Assembly (NCBI GenBank): GCA_963791995.1
Contig: CAWBUQ010000020.1
Span: 1 to 64,000 of the forward strand
From: Bog-473 sp963791995
Lineage (GTDB): Bacteria > Actinomycetota > Acidimicrobiia > Acidimicrobiales > RAAP-2
Direction of reading: 5' to 3'
Length of the DNA stretch: 64,000 nucleotides
The notes under the pieces are model-generated. The model searched no databases, was not told where the DNA came from, and was given only the letters and a program-made list of their open reading frames with translations. Both the position numbers and the translations under genes were made by a program. Below are positions 34,889 to 45,587 of the stretch, piece after piece. Numbering within the stretch: position 1 is the stretch's first letter; the number at the start of each line of letters is the position of its first letter.

Positions 34889-35857
34889 ATGCGGAAGGTG
34901 CTTCGATCCGGTGCATTGGCCCTCATCGGCCTGGCGGCTGCGGCGGCCCCCCTCATGGCGGCCGGCGCTCCATCCGTGGCATCCGCGGCATCCGTGTCGC
35001 ATCCGTCGCACACGGCCAGCACCCCGGCCCCGGCCGGCCACATCGTGCCCGGCCTCTACCACGTGCCGATCATCGGCAAGGTCACCCTGCCCGGCTTGGG
35101 CTCGCTGCTCGGCGGCGAGCGCCACGCCACGGCGGTCTCGTCTTCGAACTGGGCCGGCTACGCCGACACGAACGACACCTACACCTCGGTGGCGTCCTCG
35201 TGGACCGAGCCCCCGGTCAATTGCTCGAACAGCAGCGGCGGCGGCCTCGGCGGTCTGGGTCTGGGCCTGGGCAGCGGGTTGAGCGGACTGTTCGGCGGGC
35301 TCCTCGGCGGCCCCAGCGCGGCATCGGCCTTCTGGGTCGGCCTCGACGGGTACTCGTCGACCAGCGTGGAGCAGATCGGCACCGACTCGGACTGCAACTC
35401 GGGCACGCCCAGCTACTACGCCTGGTACGAGATGTACCCCAACCCCTCGGTCACCCTGCCGACCTCTGACGCGGTCAATCCCGGTGACCACATCACGGCG
35501 CTGGTGACGTCGAACACGGCGGGGACCTCGTTCACGCTCGAGATCAAGGACGCCACCGCCGGCTGGACGTACTCGACGACCCAGAGCGGCAGCGGCTTCG
35601 CCCGCTCCTCGGCCGAGGTGATCGCCGAAGCCCCCTCGGAGTGCACGGTGCTGTTCTGCAGCGAGGTCTCGCTCGCCGACTTCGGCCAGGTCGGCTACTC
35701 GGGCTCGCAGCTGATCGACACGGCCGGCAAGCAGGGCACGCTCTCGGCGTACAACGCCAACGAGATCACGATGTCGGCCAACGGGACGACGCTGGCCACG
35801 CCGAGCAGCCTCAGTTCGGATGGGTCGTCGTTCTCGGTGGCCTGGAACGCGTCGTAG
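34889..35857 (+). CDS. secreted G1-family (eqolisin) glutamic endopeptidase
   Basis: This encodes 322 aa from ATG 34889, with AGGAGGG upstream. The signal peptide is LIGLAAAAAPLMAAGAPSVA. The mature domain begins at SSSNWAGYADTND, a hallmark of peptidase family G1. The catalytic Gln is probably residue 162 (SVEQIGTDSDC), and the catalytic Glu is 243 or 247 in SSAEVIAEAPSE. A Gly/Leu-rich loop (about 117-141) is inserted between the N-terminal strands and FWVGLDGY. Family G1 enzymes work at acidic pH outside the cell. A strong hairpin follows. Confidence 0.8.
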   Translation: MRKVLRSGALALIGLAAAAAPLMAAGAPSVASAASVSHPSHTASTPAPAGHIVPGLYHVPIIGKVTLPGLGSLLGGERHATAVSSSNWAGYADTNDTYTSVASSWTEPPVNCSNSSGGGLGGLGLGLGSGLSGLFGGLLGGPSAASAFWVGLDGYSSTSVEQIGTDSDCNSGTPSYYAWYEMYPNPSVTLPTSDAVNPGDHITALVTSNTAGTSFTLEIKDATAGWTYSTTQSGSGFARSSAEVIAEAPSECTVLFCSEVSLADFGQVGYSGSQLIDTAGKQGTLSAYNANEITMSANGTTLATPSSLSSDGSSFSVAWNAS

Positions 35858-35928
35858 CTCCCCATCCAAGAGATCTTCAGACCAGGAGGCAATCCAGCAA
35901 GAGAGTCAACGTGCTCTCACAGCACCGC

Positions 35929-35993
35929 CCCTCAGCTGACGGGCAGTACCCAACCGGTTCGGCGGGTCCAGCCGGTTGCCCGTCAGCTGAGGG
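35929..35993. terminator. 17-bp inverted repeat, shared terminator candidate
   Basis: CCCTCAGCTGACGGGCA (35929-35945) pairs perfectly with 35977-35993, and an inner AACCGG/CCGGTT pair extends the stem. It lies between the convergent G1 peptidase (ends 35857) and riboflavin synthase (ends 36056) genes. No T-tract is present, which is common for terminators in high-GC actinobacteria. Confidence 0.65.
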
Positions 35994-36055
35994 AGCGGGC
36001 CCCCATCCGTGCCAACTGGCTTACTGGTCGAATCCGCACTGAGAGCTACGCCTGA

Positions 36056-36532
36056 TCAGAACTCGAGCGGTCCGGCGTGGGCGAAGCCCTGGCGGACACC
36101 CTGCCCGGCCCGGGCCACCAAAGCCTCGGGTTCGTACAACATGAGATAGGCGTTGCGGGCGTGGTCCCGCGAACGGTTCTTGAACACCAGCGCCAGCTCG
36201 GCGGGATCGTCGGACTCGTCCTCGTGCACGAACACCTCGAGGATCGGCGTGTTCGTCATGAGCTGAGCCGTCATGATCCCGGTCGAGGCCTCGTGGGCGC
36301 AGACCTTGTCCACCTTCTCCTTGCCCGGCATGCCGAGGGCGACGACGATGCGGCAGTCGTCCTCCTCGATCAGTTTCTTGGCCGCCACAGCAAGGTCCTT
36401 GAACCCCGGCACGGTGCGGCGGATGGTGGTGAAACGGGTGCCGTAGCCAGGGCATTGGGCCAGCTCATCGAGTGCCTCGCCGCCCATGTCGTAGCGGGCG
36501 AACATGGTGTCGACCACGCCGATCAGGTCCAT
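36056..36532 (-). CDS. ribC: archaeal-type riboflavin synthase
   Basis: This encodes 158 aa from ATG 36532. The sequence fits the archaeal riboflavin synthase family closely (IGVVDTMFARYDMG, TIRRTVPGFKDLAVAAKKLI, VVALGMPGKEKVDKVCAHEA, LMTNTPILEVFVHEDES and GVRQGFAHAGP), and the length is normal. That enzyme dismutates two 6,7-dimethyl-8-ribityllumazine molecules and is related to lumazine synthase, not to the trimeric bacterial RibE. No other riboflavin gene or FMN riboswitch is nearby. It is divergent from bioA with a 62-bp spacer. Confidence 0.88.
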   Translation of the reverse strand: MDLIGVVDTMFARYDMGGEALDELAQCPGYGTRFTTIRRTVPGFKDLAVAAKKLIEEDDCRIVVALGMPGKEKVDKVCAHEASTGIMTAQLMTNTPILEVFVHEDESDDPAELALVFKNRSRDHARNAYLMLYEPEALVARAGQGVRQGFAHAGPLEF

Positions 36533-36594
36533 GACCCATTCTCGCGCAAAGGGCCCATTGGCCCGCCCGCCCCGGCGCCGTCCAGAATCAGTGG

Positions 36595-38051
36595 GTGACC
36601 AACCCCCATCCGAAGCAGCCGACCGCGCCCGCACGGACCACCCAGCCGACCCGCCCGACACGCCCGACACGGCCGTCACGGCCGTCACCCGCCTCCTGGA
36701 TTGAGAGGGACGCCGCCGTCATCTGGCACGGCTTCACCCAGATGGGGGCCTACGCCGACAACGCCCCACTAGTCATCGAGCGGGCCGAGGGCAGGGAGCT
36801 CATCGACACCGCCGGCACCCGCTACCTCGATGCGATTTCATCGCTCTGGGTCAACACCCTCGGTCACCGGGTCCCCGAGCTCGACCAGGCGCTCACGGAC
36901 CAGGCCGCCAAGGTCGCCCACACCACCATGCTCGGCAACGGCAACACGGTCGTGGTCGAGCTGGCCGAGGCCCTCGCCCGCGTCGTCCCCGTCGACGACC
37001 CGCACTTCCTCTTCGCCGCAGACGGTGCCGTCGCCGTCGAGCAGGCCCTCAAGATCGCGTTCCAGTACTGGGTCAACACGGAGCGCAACGACAGCACGGT
37101 CCTCCGGCGCACCCGCTTCCTCGCCCTCGGCGACGCGTACCACGGCGACACCATCGGCTCGCTCTCACTCGGCGACGGCGGCGTGTTCAGCGCGGTCTTC
37201 GACCCGCTTTGCTTCCCGGTCCTGCGCACCCCCGGCTACGCCGACCCGGGCTGGGCGGACAAGGCGTGCGCCATGATCGAGGCCCACGCGCCCGAGCTGG
37301 CAGCCGTCGTCCTCGAACCGCTGGTGCAGGGAGCGTCGGGGATGTTGGTGGCCACCGCCTCGGATCTGCGCCGAGTCGGCGAGGCGTGCCGGCGCTTCGA
37401 CGTCCTCTTGATCTGTGACGAGGTCGCCACGGGCTTCGGCCGGACCGGCACGCTGTTCGCGTCCGAGCAGGCCGGCATCCGTCCCGACATCCTCTGCCTC
37501 GGCAAGGGCATCACCGGCGGCTACCTCGCCATGAGCGCCACTGCGGTGACGGGCCGGGTCTTCGACGCCTTCCTCGGCGCCGACCTCGGGCCCGAGACCT
37601 TCTACCACGGGCACTCCTACAGCGGGAACGCCCTCGCTGCCGCTGTCGCGCTCGAACACCTGCGCCTCATCGAATCCTGGGACGTGCTCGCCAACGTCCG
37701 GGCCCGCTCCGAGCAGTTGGCGGCCCTCCTCAATGAACGGGTCGCATCTCGGGACTCGGTGCGCGAAGTTCGCCAGTGCGGCCTTATGGTCGGTGTCGAG
37801 CTCGCCCCGCCCAGCCCCGGACTGCGGTGGGGACGCCGGGTGTGCGCCGGCGCCGTCGAGCGGGGCGTTCTGCTCCGACCGCTCGGCGACGTCGTGGTGC
37901 TGATGCCGCCGCTCACCATCACCGAGGACGAGATCGTGCGGATCGTCGACGCCCTCGATTCCGCGCTCGCCGACGTCATCTCCTCGGACGCCGTCACCTC
38001 CGCCGCCCCTCCCGCCGCTGCTCCCGCCGTCGCTCGCGCCCCCGATTCGGC

Positions 38052-38055
<4 letters not shown>
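36595..38055 (+). CDS. bioA: adenosylmethionine-8-amino-7-oxononanoate aminotransferase
   Basis: This encodes 486 aa from GTG 36595. It converts 7-keto-8-aminopelargonate to 7,8-diaminopelargonate with PLP. ERDAAVIWHGFTQM, SSLWVNTLGHRVPELDQAL, LALGDAYHGDTIGSLSLGDG, LLICDEVATGFGRTGTLFAS, PLP lysine in LCLGKGITGGYLAMS and TFYHGHSYSGNALAAAVAL are diagnostic of BioA. The first 30 residues are a Pro/Thr/Arg repeat and the C-terminus is Ala/Pro-rich; both are additions to the usual length of about 430. Its stop overlaps the bioF start. Confidence 0.92.
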
Positions 38056-39242
<1,187 letters not shown>

Positions 39243-39269
39243 TTCGTCACGGATGAACGGTCGCTGTCG

Positions 39270-39972
39270 GTGAGCAGTGCGCGCCCTCGCCGACTCGTCG
39301 TTGTGGTCGGCACCGGAACCGACATCGGGAAGACCTGGGTCGCCGCCCGACTCCTCGCCCAGCTCCGCACCCAGGGGCTGACCGTGGCCGCTCGGAAACC
39401 AGCCCAGTCCTTCGAGCCGACCGACGATCCCGACGGACTCGACGCCGCCGTCCTCGGCGCCGCGAGCGGCGAGGCGCCCGAAGTCGTCTGTCCGCCTCAT
39501 CGCTGGTACGAGGTCGCGCTGGCACCACCGATGGCGGCCGACGCGCTCGGCAGACCCAGCTTCACGATTGACGACCTCGTGGACGAGCTGCGATGGCCGG
39601 ATGTGCCAACCGACGTCGAACTGGTAGAGACTGCCGGAGGGGTGCGGTCACCTTTGGCAACGGACGGGGACTGTCTCGCTCTGTGTGCCGCGCTCGAGCC
39701 CGATCTCATCGTCTTGGTGGCCGATGCCGGACTGGGGACGATCAACGGTGTGCGGCTGACGCTGGGCGCCCTGCCGCGCGTGCACGGCTTCCATCGCCGT
39801 CGTGTTGAACCGCTTCGACACCGCGATCGATGTGCACGTGCGCAACCGCGAGTGGCTCCGCGCCGAATCCGAGGCCGAGGCCGAAGCCGGAGCCGGCTCC
39901 GAAGTTCTCGGGATCTTCGTGCTTCCCGGCGACGAACGCGAGCTCACACGCGTGATGCGGGAACGGAGCTAA
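39270..39972 (+). CDS. bioD: dethiobiotin synthetase, one frameshift as sequenced
   Basis: GTG 39270 opens a P-loop protein (VVVGTGTDIGKTWVAARLLA) with KPAQSFEPTDDPDGLDA and LVETAGGVRSPLATDGDCLA, the normal BioD features. It carboxylates diaminopelargonate using ATP. The frame breaks near 39785, after LTLGALPR. It resumes in another frame as IAVVLNRFDTAIDVHVRNRE and ends GDERELTRVMRERS with TAA at 39972, for about 233 aa. One missing or extra base would restore it. Confidence 0.82.
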
Positions 39973-40011
39973 ATCGGACCGTCGCGGCGGCGGTGCCGAC
40001 CGTTCAGTCTC

Positions 40012-41343
40012 GTGACCGAGGGCGCGGTACCCACATCGACTCAGCCGAGACGGCGGCGGCCGCCTTGCCGGAACTTCGGCGGAGACGAGCGGTCTAAGGA
40101 ACTCGCGCGACAGATCGTTGATCGTTCGGCTCGTATCTCCGCGTTGCATCGAGAGCAGCTCTCCGACATCGCCGAGTTCGACCGCGGTGAGGGGTGGCGG
40201 GGCGACGGTGCGGTCTCGATGATCGCGTGGGTCACGGGGCAGTGCGGCGTGAGCACTTCGACGGCACGACGGTGGGTGCGTAGCGCTGCGAACCTCGAGA
40301 CGCTGCCGTGCCTGGCCGAGGGACTCGCCCGAGGTGAGCTCTCGCTCGATTTGGTCGAGCCGCTGGCCGAGGTGGCGTCCGCAGAGACCGATGCCAGCCT
40401 GCGTGACGCGTCAACGCACTGGAGTGTCCGACAGGCGCGTGAGCTCGCCGCTCGGCACCGCGCGCAGAGGGAAGCCGAAGAGGTCGCCAGCCGTGACGTC
40501 GCTAAGGGTGACGCGGGAGATGGCGCTGTCGAGACGAATGCGGCGGGGCGCGAGTTCGAGCGCCGCACCCTGCGATTCAACGACGCCCGACACAGCGTGT
40601 GGGTGGCGTTCACCAAGGACGACTACGCCGTGGCCAAGTCGGCGCTGGTCGGCCGGGTCTCAGCCGCTATGCGACAGAGCGGAGAGCAGGGCGCTCACCC
40701 TGACGACCCAGTCGCCTACGTCCCCTTCGATCAACGTCTCTACGACGCGCTGATGGAGCTGTTCGCAGTCGGCAGCGCGCCGGGTACCGGGAGGCGGCGC
40801 GCGTTTCGTCCACGGCTCGTGGTGCATGCTCCCTTGGACGTGCTCCTGGGTGCCACCAAGGGCGACGTGCCCGAGATCGCCGGCCTGGGCCCGATTTCAG
40901 CGGAAGTGGCACGGCGGCTGGCGTGCGACGCCAACGTGGTCCTTTCCGTCGAGGGTCGAGACGGGTCGATTCTCGATCAGGGCCGGGCTCGCCGCGACCC
41001 GACGGTGGCACAGCGGATCGAGATCGACCGGCGGGACAAGGGGTGCCGATTCCCAGGATGCCTCTTTACCGAATTCACCGACGTCCATCACATGCGGCAC
41101 TGGACCAAGGGCGGCGAAACGAATCTCGACAATCTTCTGACTCTGTGCGGGCGCCATCACAGCGCGGTGCACGAGCTCGGTTGGAACATGGCGGGTGACG
41201 CCAACGAGGTGGTGACCTTCACCAGCCCTCATGGCCGGGCGATGGAGTCCGTGCCCTCGCCGACGTGGAGACGATCGGTGCGATCTGTGGCGCCGGAGAG
41301 GCCGAGCGACCGGTCGCCACGTGATCCGCCACTGCGGCAGTGA
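40012..41343 (+). CDS. DUF222 protein with C-terminal HNH nuclease domain
   Basis: This encodes 443 aa from GTG 40012. The N-terminal DUF222 region (REQLSDIAEFDRGEGWRGDG, TARRWVRSAANLETLPCLAE) is followed by KGCRFPGCLFTEFTDVHHMR and TNLDNLLTLCGRHHSAVHEL, an HNH motif with CxxxC and CxxHH zinc ligands. These are multi-copy in actinobacterial genomes and resemble 13E12-type repeat proteins. Their role is not settled. It separates bioAFD from bsaP-bioB. Confidence 0.85.
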   Translation: MTEGAVPTSTQPRRRRPPCRNFGGDERSKELARQIVDRSARISALHREQLSDIAEFDRGEGWRGDGAVSMIAWVTGQCGVSTSTARRWVRSAANLETLPCLAEGLARGELSLDLVEPLAEVASAETDASLRDASTHWSVRQARELAARHRAQREAEEVASRDVAKGDAGDGAVETNAAGREFERRTLRFNDARHSVWVAFTKDDYAVAKSALVGRVSAAMRQSGEQGAHPDDPVAYVPFDQRLYDALMELFAVGSAPGTGRRRAFRPRLVVHAPLDVLLGATKGDVPEIAGLGPISAEVARRLACDANVVLSVEGRDGSILDQGRARRDPTVAQRIEIDRRDKGCRFPGCLFTEFTDVHHMRHWTKGGETNLDNLLTLCGRHHSAVHELGWNMAGDANEVVTFTSPHGRAMESVPSPTWRRSVRSVAPERPSDRSPRDPPLRQ

Positions 41344-41374
41344 GGGAAGCGGCGCTGAGACGAACGACGAGGAG

Positions 41375-41578
41375 CTAGGCCGAGCGGAGCTCGAGCCCGG
41401 CGTGTTCGCGGCATCGCGCGACCCAGCCGGTGGGAACCACGGTGACGGTCATGCGCCTTCCGCACTCCGGGCAGAAACGCGGGGGATCGAGGTCGCGCAC
41501 ACAGCCCGCGCACTCCAACGCGGGCCTGCCACACCCAGTGCAGTGGGCGGATTGCACCGAAGGGTCCGACGGCGGCAT
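41375..41578 (-). CDS. bsaP: biotin synthase auxiliary protein
   Basis: This encodes 67 aa from ATG 41578. It has three CxxC-like cysteine pairs (HCTGCGRP, LECAGC, RFCPECGRR) followed by MTVTVVPTGWVARCREH. The C-terminal half is close to what I recall of mycobacterial BsaP (the Rv1590 family), which supports biotin synthase. It lies 28 bp downstream of bioB on the same strand, as in mycobacteria. Confidence 0.8.
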   Translation of the reverse strand: MPPSDPSVQSAHCTGCGRPALECAGCVRDLDPPRFCPECGRRMTVTVVPTGWVARCREHAGLELRSA

Positions 41579-41606
41579 GGAAGGATCAGATCGCGGCGCT
41601 GAGGGA

Positions 41607-42704
41607 TCAGATGGCGGCGCTGAGGGCGCCGATCGGCATGCGAAGGTCCTCGAGCATCTGGAGGTCTTCGTCGGCGGACCGGCCGAGCGTCGTCAGGTAG
41701 TTGCCCACGATCAGGGCATTGATGCCCGCCGTCATGCCGATGGCCTGGAGGTCGCGCAGTGTGACCTCTCGCCCGCCGGCGTAGCGCAGGATGACCGAGG
41801 GCAGAGCCAAGCGGAAGAGGGCGATCCAGCGGACGGCTTCCCAGGCGCCGAGGATCGGCCGGTCGCCCAGCGGCGTACCGGGCCGGGGGTTGAGGAAGTT
41901 CAGCGGCACTTCGGTCGGCTCGAGTGCTTGGAGCTGAGTCAGCAGCTCGACACGCTGAGTATCGGTCTCGCCCATGTTGAGCAACGCACCGCAGCACAGC
42001 TCCATGCCGTGCTCGCGCACGAGCCGGCACGTGTCTGCCCGCTCCTCCCAGCTGTGCGTGGTGACGATGGTGGAGAAGAACGACTTCGCCGTCTCCACGT
42101 TGTGGTTGTAACGGTGCACACCCCCTTCGGCCAGGCGACGGGCCTGGTCCTCGGTGAGGATCCCGGCACTGATGGCGACGTTCAGGCCGACCTCGTCGCG
42201 GATGAGCGGCACGAGATCGAGGATGCGCCGCATGGTGCGCTCGTCGGGCCCGCGCACGGCGAGAACGATGCAGAACTCCGAGGCACCGAGGGCTGCGGTC
42301 TCACGGGCTGCTGCGAGGACCTCGTCGGTATCGAGGAACGGGGTGGCCTTCACGGGCGAGTCGAAGCGCGACGACTGGGAACAGAAGTGGCAGTCCTCGG
42401 GGCAGCCTCCGGTCTTGGCGGAGAGGATGCCCTCGATCTCCACTTCGGGTCCGCACCAGGCAAGTCGCACCTGGTGTGCCAGTGCAGCGAGGTTCATGAC
42501 CGCCCCGTCGGGCAGTGCGGCCAATGCGGCGAGTTCGTCGCCGCTGAGCAGGCGACGTTCGTCGAGTAGTGCCGTCTCGGCTCCGGCGATGACAGCCCGG
42601 TCCGCCGCGCTGAGGGCGACCTGGGGCGGGGGCGGTGGGCTTTCCAGAGGGGAGGCGTCCGAGGCGACGGCGTTCCGGAAGGCGACGGGGCTCGTGGTGG
42701 TCAC
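41607..42704 (-). CDS. bioB: biotin synthase
   Basis: This encodes 365 aa from GTG 42704. It is a radical-SAM enzyme that inserts sulfur into dethiobiotin. The 4Fe-4S motif is GGCPEDCHFCSQSSRF. Further family marks are HRYNHNVETAKSFFSTIVTT, LCCGALLNMGETDTQRVELL, PLNFLNPRPGTPLGDRPILG and AGGREVTLRDLQAIGMTAGI. The N-terminal 60 residues are a Pro/Ala-rich extension. Together with bsaP it forms a two-gene unit opposite in direction to bioAFD. Confidence 0.92.
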   Translation of the reverse strand: MTTTSPVAFRNAVASDASPLESPPPPPQVALSAADRAVIAGAETALLDERRLLSGDELAALAALPDGAVMNLAALAHQVRLAWCGPEVEIEGILSAKTGGCPEDCHFCSQSSRFDSPVKATPFLDTDEVLAAARETAALGASEFCIVLAVRGPDERTMRRILDLVPLIRDEVGLNVAISAGILTEDQARRLAEGGVHRYNHNVETAKSFFSTIVTTHSWEERADTCRLVREHGMELCCGALLNMGETDTQRVELLTQLQALEPTEVPLNFLNPRPGTPLGDRPILGAWEAVRWIALFRLALPSVILRYAGGREVTLRDLQAIGMTAGINALIVGNYLTTLGRSADEDLQMLEDLRMPIGALSAAI

Positions 42705-42779
42705 GGCGCCCACGGTAGTGGCAGGGTGGGGACCCCCGGTAGCCGAGACGGCGGCCGCGGGCGGGCAGGGAGGTGGCTG

Positions 42780-44082
42780 ATGGCCTGGGATTTCTCGACG
42801 GAACCGGAGTTCGAGGAGAAGCTGGAGTGGATGCGCGGGCTTCGTGCGCGAGGAGGTGTTCCCGCTCGAGACCCTCGACCTCACGTACGACCAGGTGCGG
42901 GTGGCGATGCGCCCGTTGCAGGAGCAGGTGAAGGCCCAGGGGTTGTGGGCGGCGCACCTGCCGCCTGAGCTCGGCGGCATGGGGTTCGGACAGGTCCGTC
43001 TCGGGCTGATGCACGAGCTTTTGGGCCAGTCGCCCTTCGGCCCGGTGGTGTTCGGCAACAACGCACCTGACTCGGGGAACGCGGAGTTGCTGGCCGTGGG
43101 GATGGAGATGAGCGGGGACACGTCACACCGCGAGCGATGGCTCCAACCGCTGCTCGACGGGGATCTGCGCTCGGCGTTCTCCATGACCGAACCCGACACC
43201 GCGGGGTCCGATCCGACGCTCTTGAAGACATCGGCCATCCGGGACGGCGACGAGTGGGTCATCAACGGGCACAAGTGGTTCACATCCAACGGGTCCGTGG
43301 CGGACTTTCTGATTGTGATGGCGGTGACCAATCCAGACGTCCATCCGTATTCGGGCTCGTCGATGATCATCGTTCCGGTCGGCACGCCGGGGGTGGACAT
43401 CGTGCGGGATGTGGCGACGATGGAGGATCCCCAGACGCCCTACGGGCGATTCGGCAACCATGCCGAGATCATCTACACCGATGTCCGCGTGCCGGCCGGG
43501 AACCTCATCGGCAAGGAGGGTTCAGGCTTCGTCCTGGCCCAGCACCGGCTGGGGCCGGGGCGGATACATCACTGCATGCGCTGGCTCGGGCAATCCCGGC
43601 GTGCCTTCGACATGCTCTGCGAGCGGGCGGTGTCACGCTACGCCCACGGATCCACATTGGCGGAGAAGCAGACCATCCAGAACTGGGTCGCCGACTCCAT
43701 GGCCGAAATGCAGGCCGCCCGTCTCATGACACTGCAGGCGGCGTGGAAGATGGACCGGGATGGCGCGGCGACGGCGCGGGTCGAGATTGCGATGATCAAG
43801 TACTTCGGGGCCAAGGTGTTGTACGACGTGATCGATCGCGCCATCCAGGTGCACGGATCACTCGGGTTTTCGTGTGACCTGCCCCTCGAGCACATGTACC
43901 GGGCGGCCCGGGCGGCACGAATTTACGACGGTCCCGATGAGGTGCACCGCCAGACCGTCGCCAGGCGAGTGCTGAAGGGCTACACGGCGCACGAGGTGCC
44001 GAGTGAGCACATCCCGACTCGGCGGATCGAGGCACAGCGTCGCTTCGCTGACCTGCTCGAGGACTTGACGGTCGACGCGTAG
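42780..44082 (+). CDS. acyl-CoA dehydrogenase, one frameshift near start
   Basis: ATG 42780 (GGGAGG upstream) opens MAWDFSTEPEFEEKLEWMRG. An extra G near 42840 shifts the frame; removing it continues as FVREEVFPLETLDLTYDQ. The rest is intact: PPELGGMGFGQVRLGLMHEL, FSMTEPDTAGSDPTLLKTSA, NGHKWFTSNGSVADFLIVMA, TDVRVPAGNLIGKEGSGFVL and VHGSLGFSCDLPLEHMYRAA. The full protein would be about 433 aa. This is a FadE-type enzyme of the ACAD10/11-like group, with unknown acyl substrate. It is divergent from bioB. Confidence 0.82.
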
Positions 44083-44142
44083 AGCGCCTAGACGGACGGC
44101 AACCGTCAGGGGTAATCGTCGTGTGTGACAGGGGCAGACGTG

Positions 44143-44208
44143 CGGACGGGCGAGACGGGCGAACGGGCAGACGGGCGAACGGGGCGAACAGGGCGGATGG
44201 GAAGGGGG
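44143..44208. repeat. imperfect GGGCGAACG tandem repeats
   Basis: Short G-rich units related to GGGCGAACG and GGGCAGACG follow one another over about 65 bp just before the lipoprotein start. They are absent from the mature coding part. Confidence 0.7.
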
Positions 44209-44226
44209 CGAATAAGAGGAGGACGC

Positions 44227-45069
44227 GTGTCGCGATGGCTGGGGTTGGTCGGAACGGGGATCGTGAGTGCGCTCGTCGTTGCTGCATGTGGCTCTTCGGG
44301 GCCGGGCTCGTCGTCGAACACGACCCATCCGGGGCGATCCTCGACGTCGAGCACGCATGCCAGTTCCACGACGACGTCCGCATCCACGTCCTCCACGACG
44401 ACTGCGGGGCCGATGACGACCGTTTCGCTCCCGGTCATCGTCTGCCAGACGACGACGGGCATCGCGACGACGACCACGTCGCTGCCGGCGTCGGTTTCGG
44501 TCAGCGTGCCCGCATCGAATGCGCAACAGAACAACCTGGCCGTGTTCACCGACGCGACCGGGAGGTTGATGCTCGTCGGCCCGATGACCGGCTGGACGTG
44601 CAACGGCAACTTCGGGGCCGACGGCAGCGGGATGCTGGCGCTCACGCCGGTCGGGACGTCGGTGCCGCCCGGAACCGGGACCACGTGGCATCTGGCGGCG
44701 TCCTCGCCCATCCAGGCGATCGTCGCCACCGAGAGCGGGGCCAGCACCGTCGCCGGAGCCACCTTGGCATGCCCGCTCTTCAGCGGAGCCAAGACGACTA
44801 TGCAGCAGGACCTCGGGCAGGCCTGTGCCGCGGACCCCTCGGGGGAAAACGTGACGAGGATCTCGTCTGCCGAGGTGGCGTTCCAGGATCCATCGGGCGT
44901 GACAGGCGCGGGTTTCCCCTCCGGCGGTGAGAATCCCGCGAACGGAGTTGTGCTGTATCAGCCCAAGCCGAGCGAGGCGGCTGCCTACCTCGCTACCTGC
45001 ACCCTGCCGGCGTCACAGCAGAACCTGTGCACGGCGGTGCTGAACCAATTCGTCTCGACATTCGGATAG
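44227..45069 (+). CDS. lipoprotein of unknown function
   Basis: This encodes 280 aa from GTG 44227, with AGAGGAGG upstream. The signal sequence LGLVGTGIVSALVVAACGSS ends in a clear lipobox (VAAC). A Ser/Thr-rich linker of about 60 residues follows, then a soluble domain with four or more cysteines (WTCNGNFG, LACPLFSG, AACDD-like, ATCTLP and LCTAVL). Function unknown; it would be anchored on the outer face of the cytoplasmic membrane. Confidence 0.72.
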   Translation: MSRWLGLVGTGIVSALVVAACGSSGPGSSSNTTHPGRSSTSSTHASSTTTSASTSSTTTAGPMTTVSLPVIVCQTTTGIATTTTSLPASVSVSVPASNAQQNNLAVFTDATGRLMLVGPMTGWTCNGNFGADGSGMLALTPVGTSVPPGTGTTWHLAASSPIQAIVATESGASTVAGATLACPLFSGAKTTMQQDLGQACAADPSGENVTRISSAEVAFQDPSGVTGAGFPSGGENPANGVVLYQPKPSEAAAYLATCTLPASQQNLCTAVLNQFVSTFG

Positions 45070-45126
45070 GCCTGTCCCCGGACGGTGGCTGGGGGGCTCC
45101 ACGAGAGAGTGGGCCTCTGCGGTGGA

Positions 45127-45507
45127 CTACTCGGAAGAGTGGCAGACCGCCTCGACGTTGTTGCCGTCGGGGTCGCGCACGAAGGCTCCGTAGTAGTTCG
45201 GGTGATAGCCGGGCCAGACCTGCGGTTCGTGCAGAACCTCAGCGCCCGTACCTACGGCAGCATCGAAGAAGGCGCGGACGGCCGCCCGGTCCGGTGCACT
45301 GAACGCGATGTGGGTCTCGCGGAAGCCGTCGCCCGTCCGCTGGCGCCCAATCCAGAAGGTCGGCACCGGTGGGACGCCATAGCCAATGGCTTCCTCGGCG
45401 CCGCCGCCCTCCATGATCCGGGTGCCGCCGAGTGGCGCCAGCACCGCGTCGTAAAAGGCGGCGCTGACGGCAAAGTCGGCGCACTGGATCGAGACGTGGG
45501 CAAGCAT
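45127..45507 (-). CDS. VOC-family (glyoxalase-like) protein
   Basis: This encodes 126 aa from ATG 45507. LAHVSIQCADFAVSAAFYDA and ETHIAFSAPDRAAVRAFFDA give the two betaalphabetabetabeta modules, and YYGAFVRDPDGNNVEAVCH closes it. Candidate metal ligands are the His of AHVSIQ, the His of ETHIAF and the Glu of NNVEAV. The substrate is unknown. Confidence 0.8.
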   Translation of the reverse strand: MLAHVSIQCADFAVSAAFYDAVLAPLGGTRIMEGGGAEEAIGYGVPPVPTFWIGRQRTGDGFRETHIAFSAPDRAAVRAFFDAAVGTGAEVLHEPQVWPGYHPNYYGAFVRDPDGNNVEAVCHSSE

Positions 45508-45587
45508 GGACCCTGAGTCTGACAAACCCGGGCGTGAAACGGAAGGCCGGCGCCGGCTCGCCCTAATCTTTCTCCCGCGTGCTCCGA

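Noticed and set aside
34040..35869. 609-aa minus-strand open frame over the FadE and G1 peptidase genes
   Set aside because: Shadow of two plus-strand genes with signal peptide and catalytic motifs.
36533..36594. FMN riboswitch or BioR/BirA-type operator
   Set aside because: The 62-bp spacer between ribC and bioA is too short for an FMN riboswitch and shows no convincing dyad for a biotin repressor.
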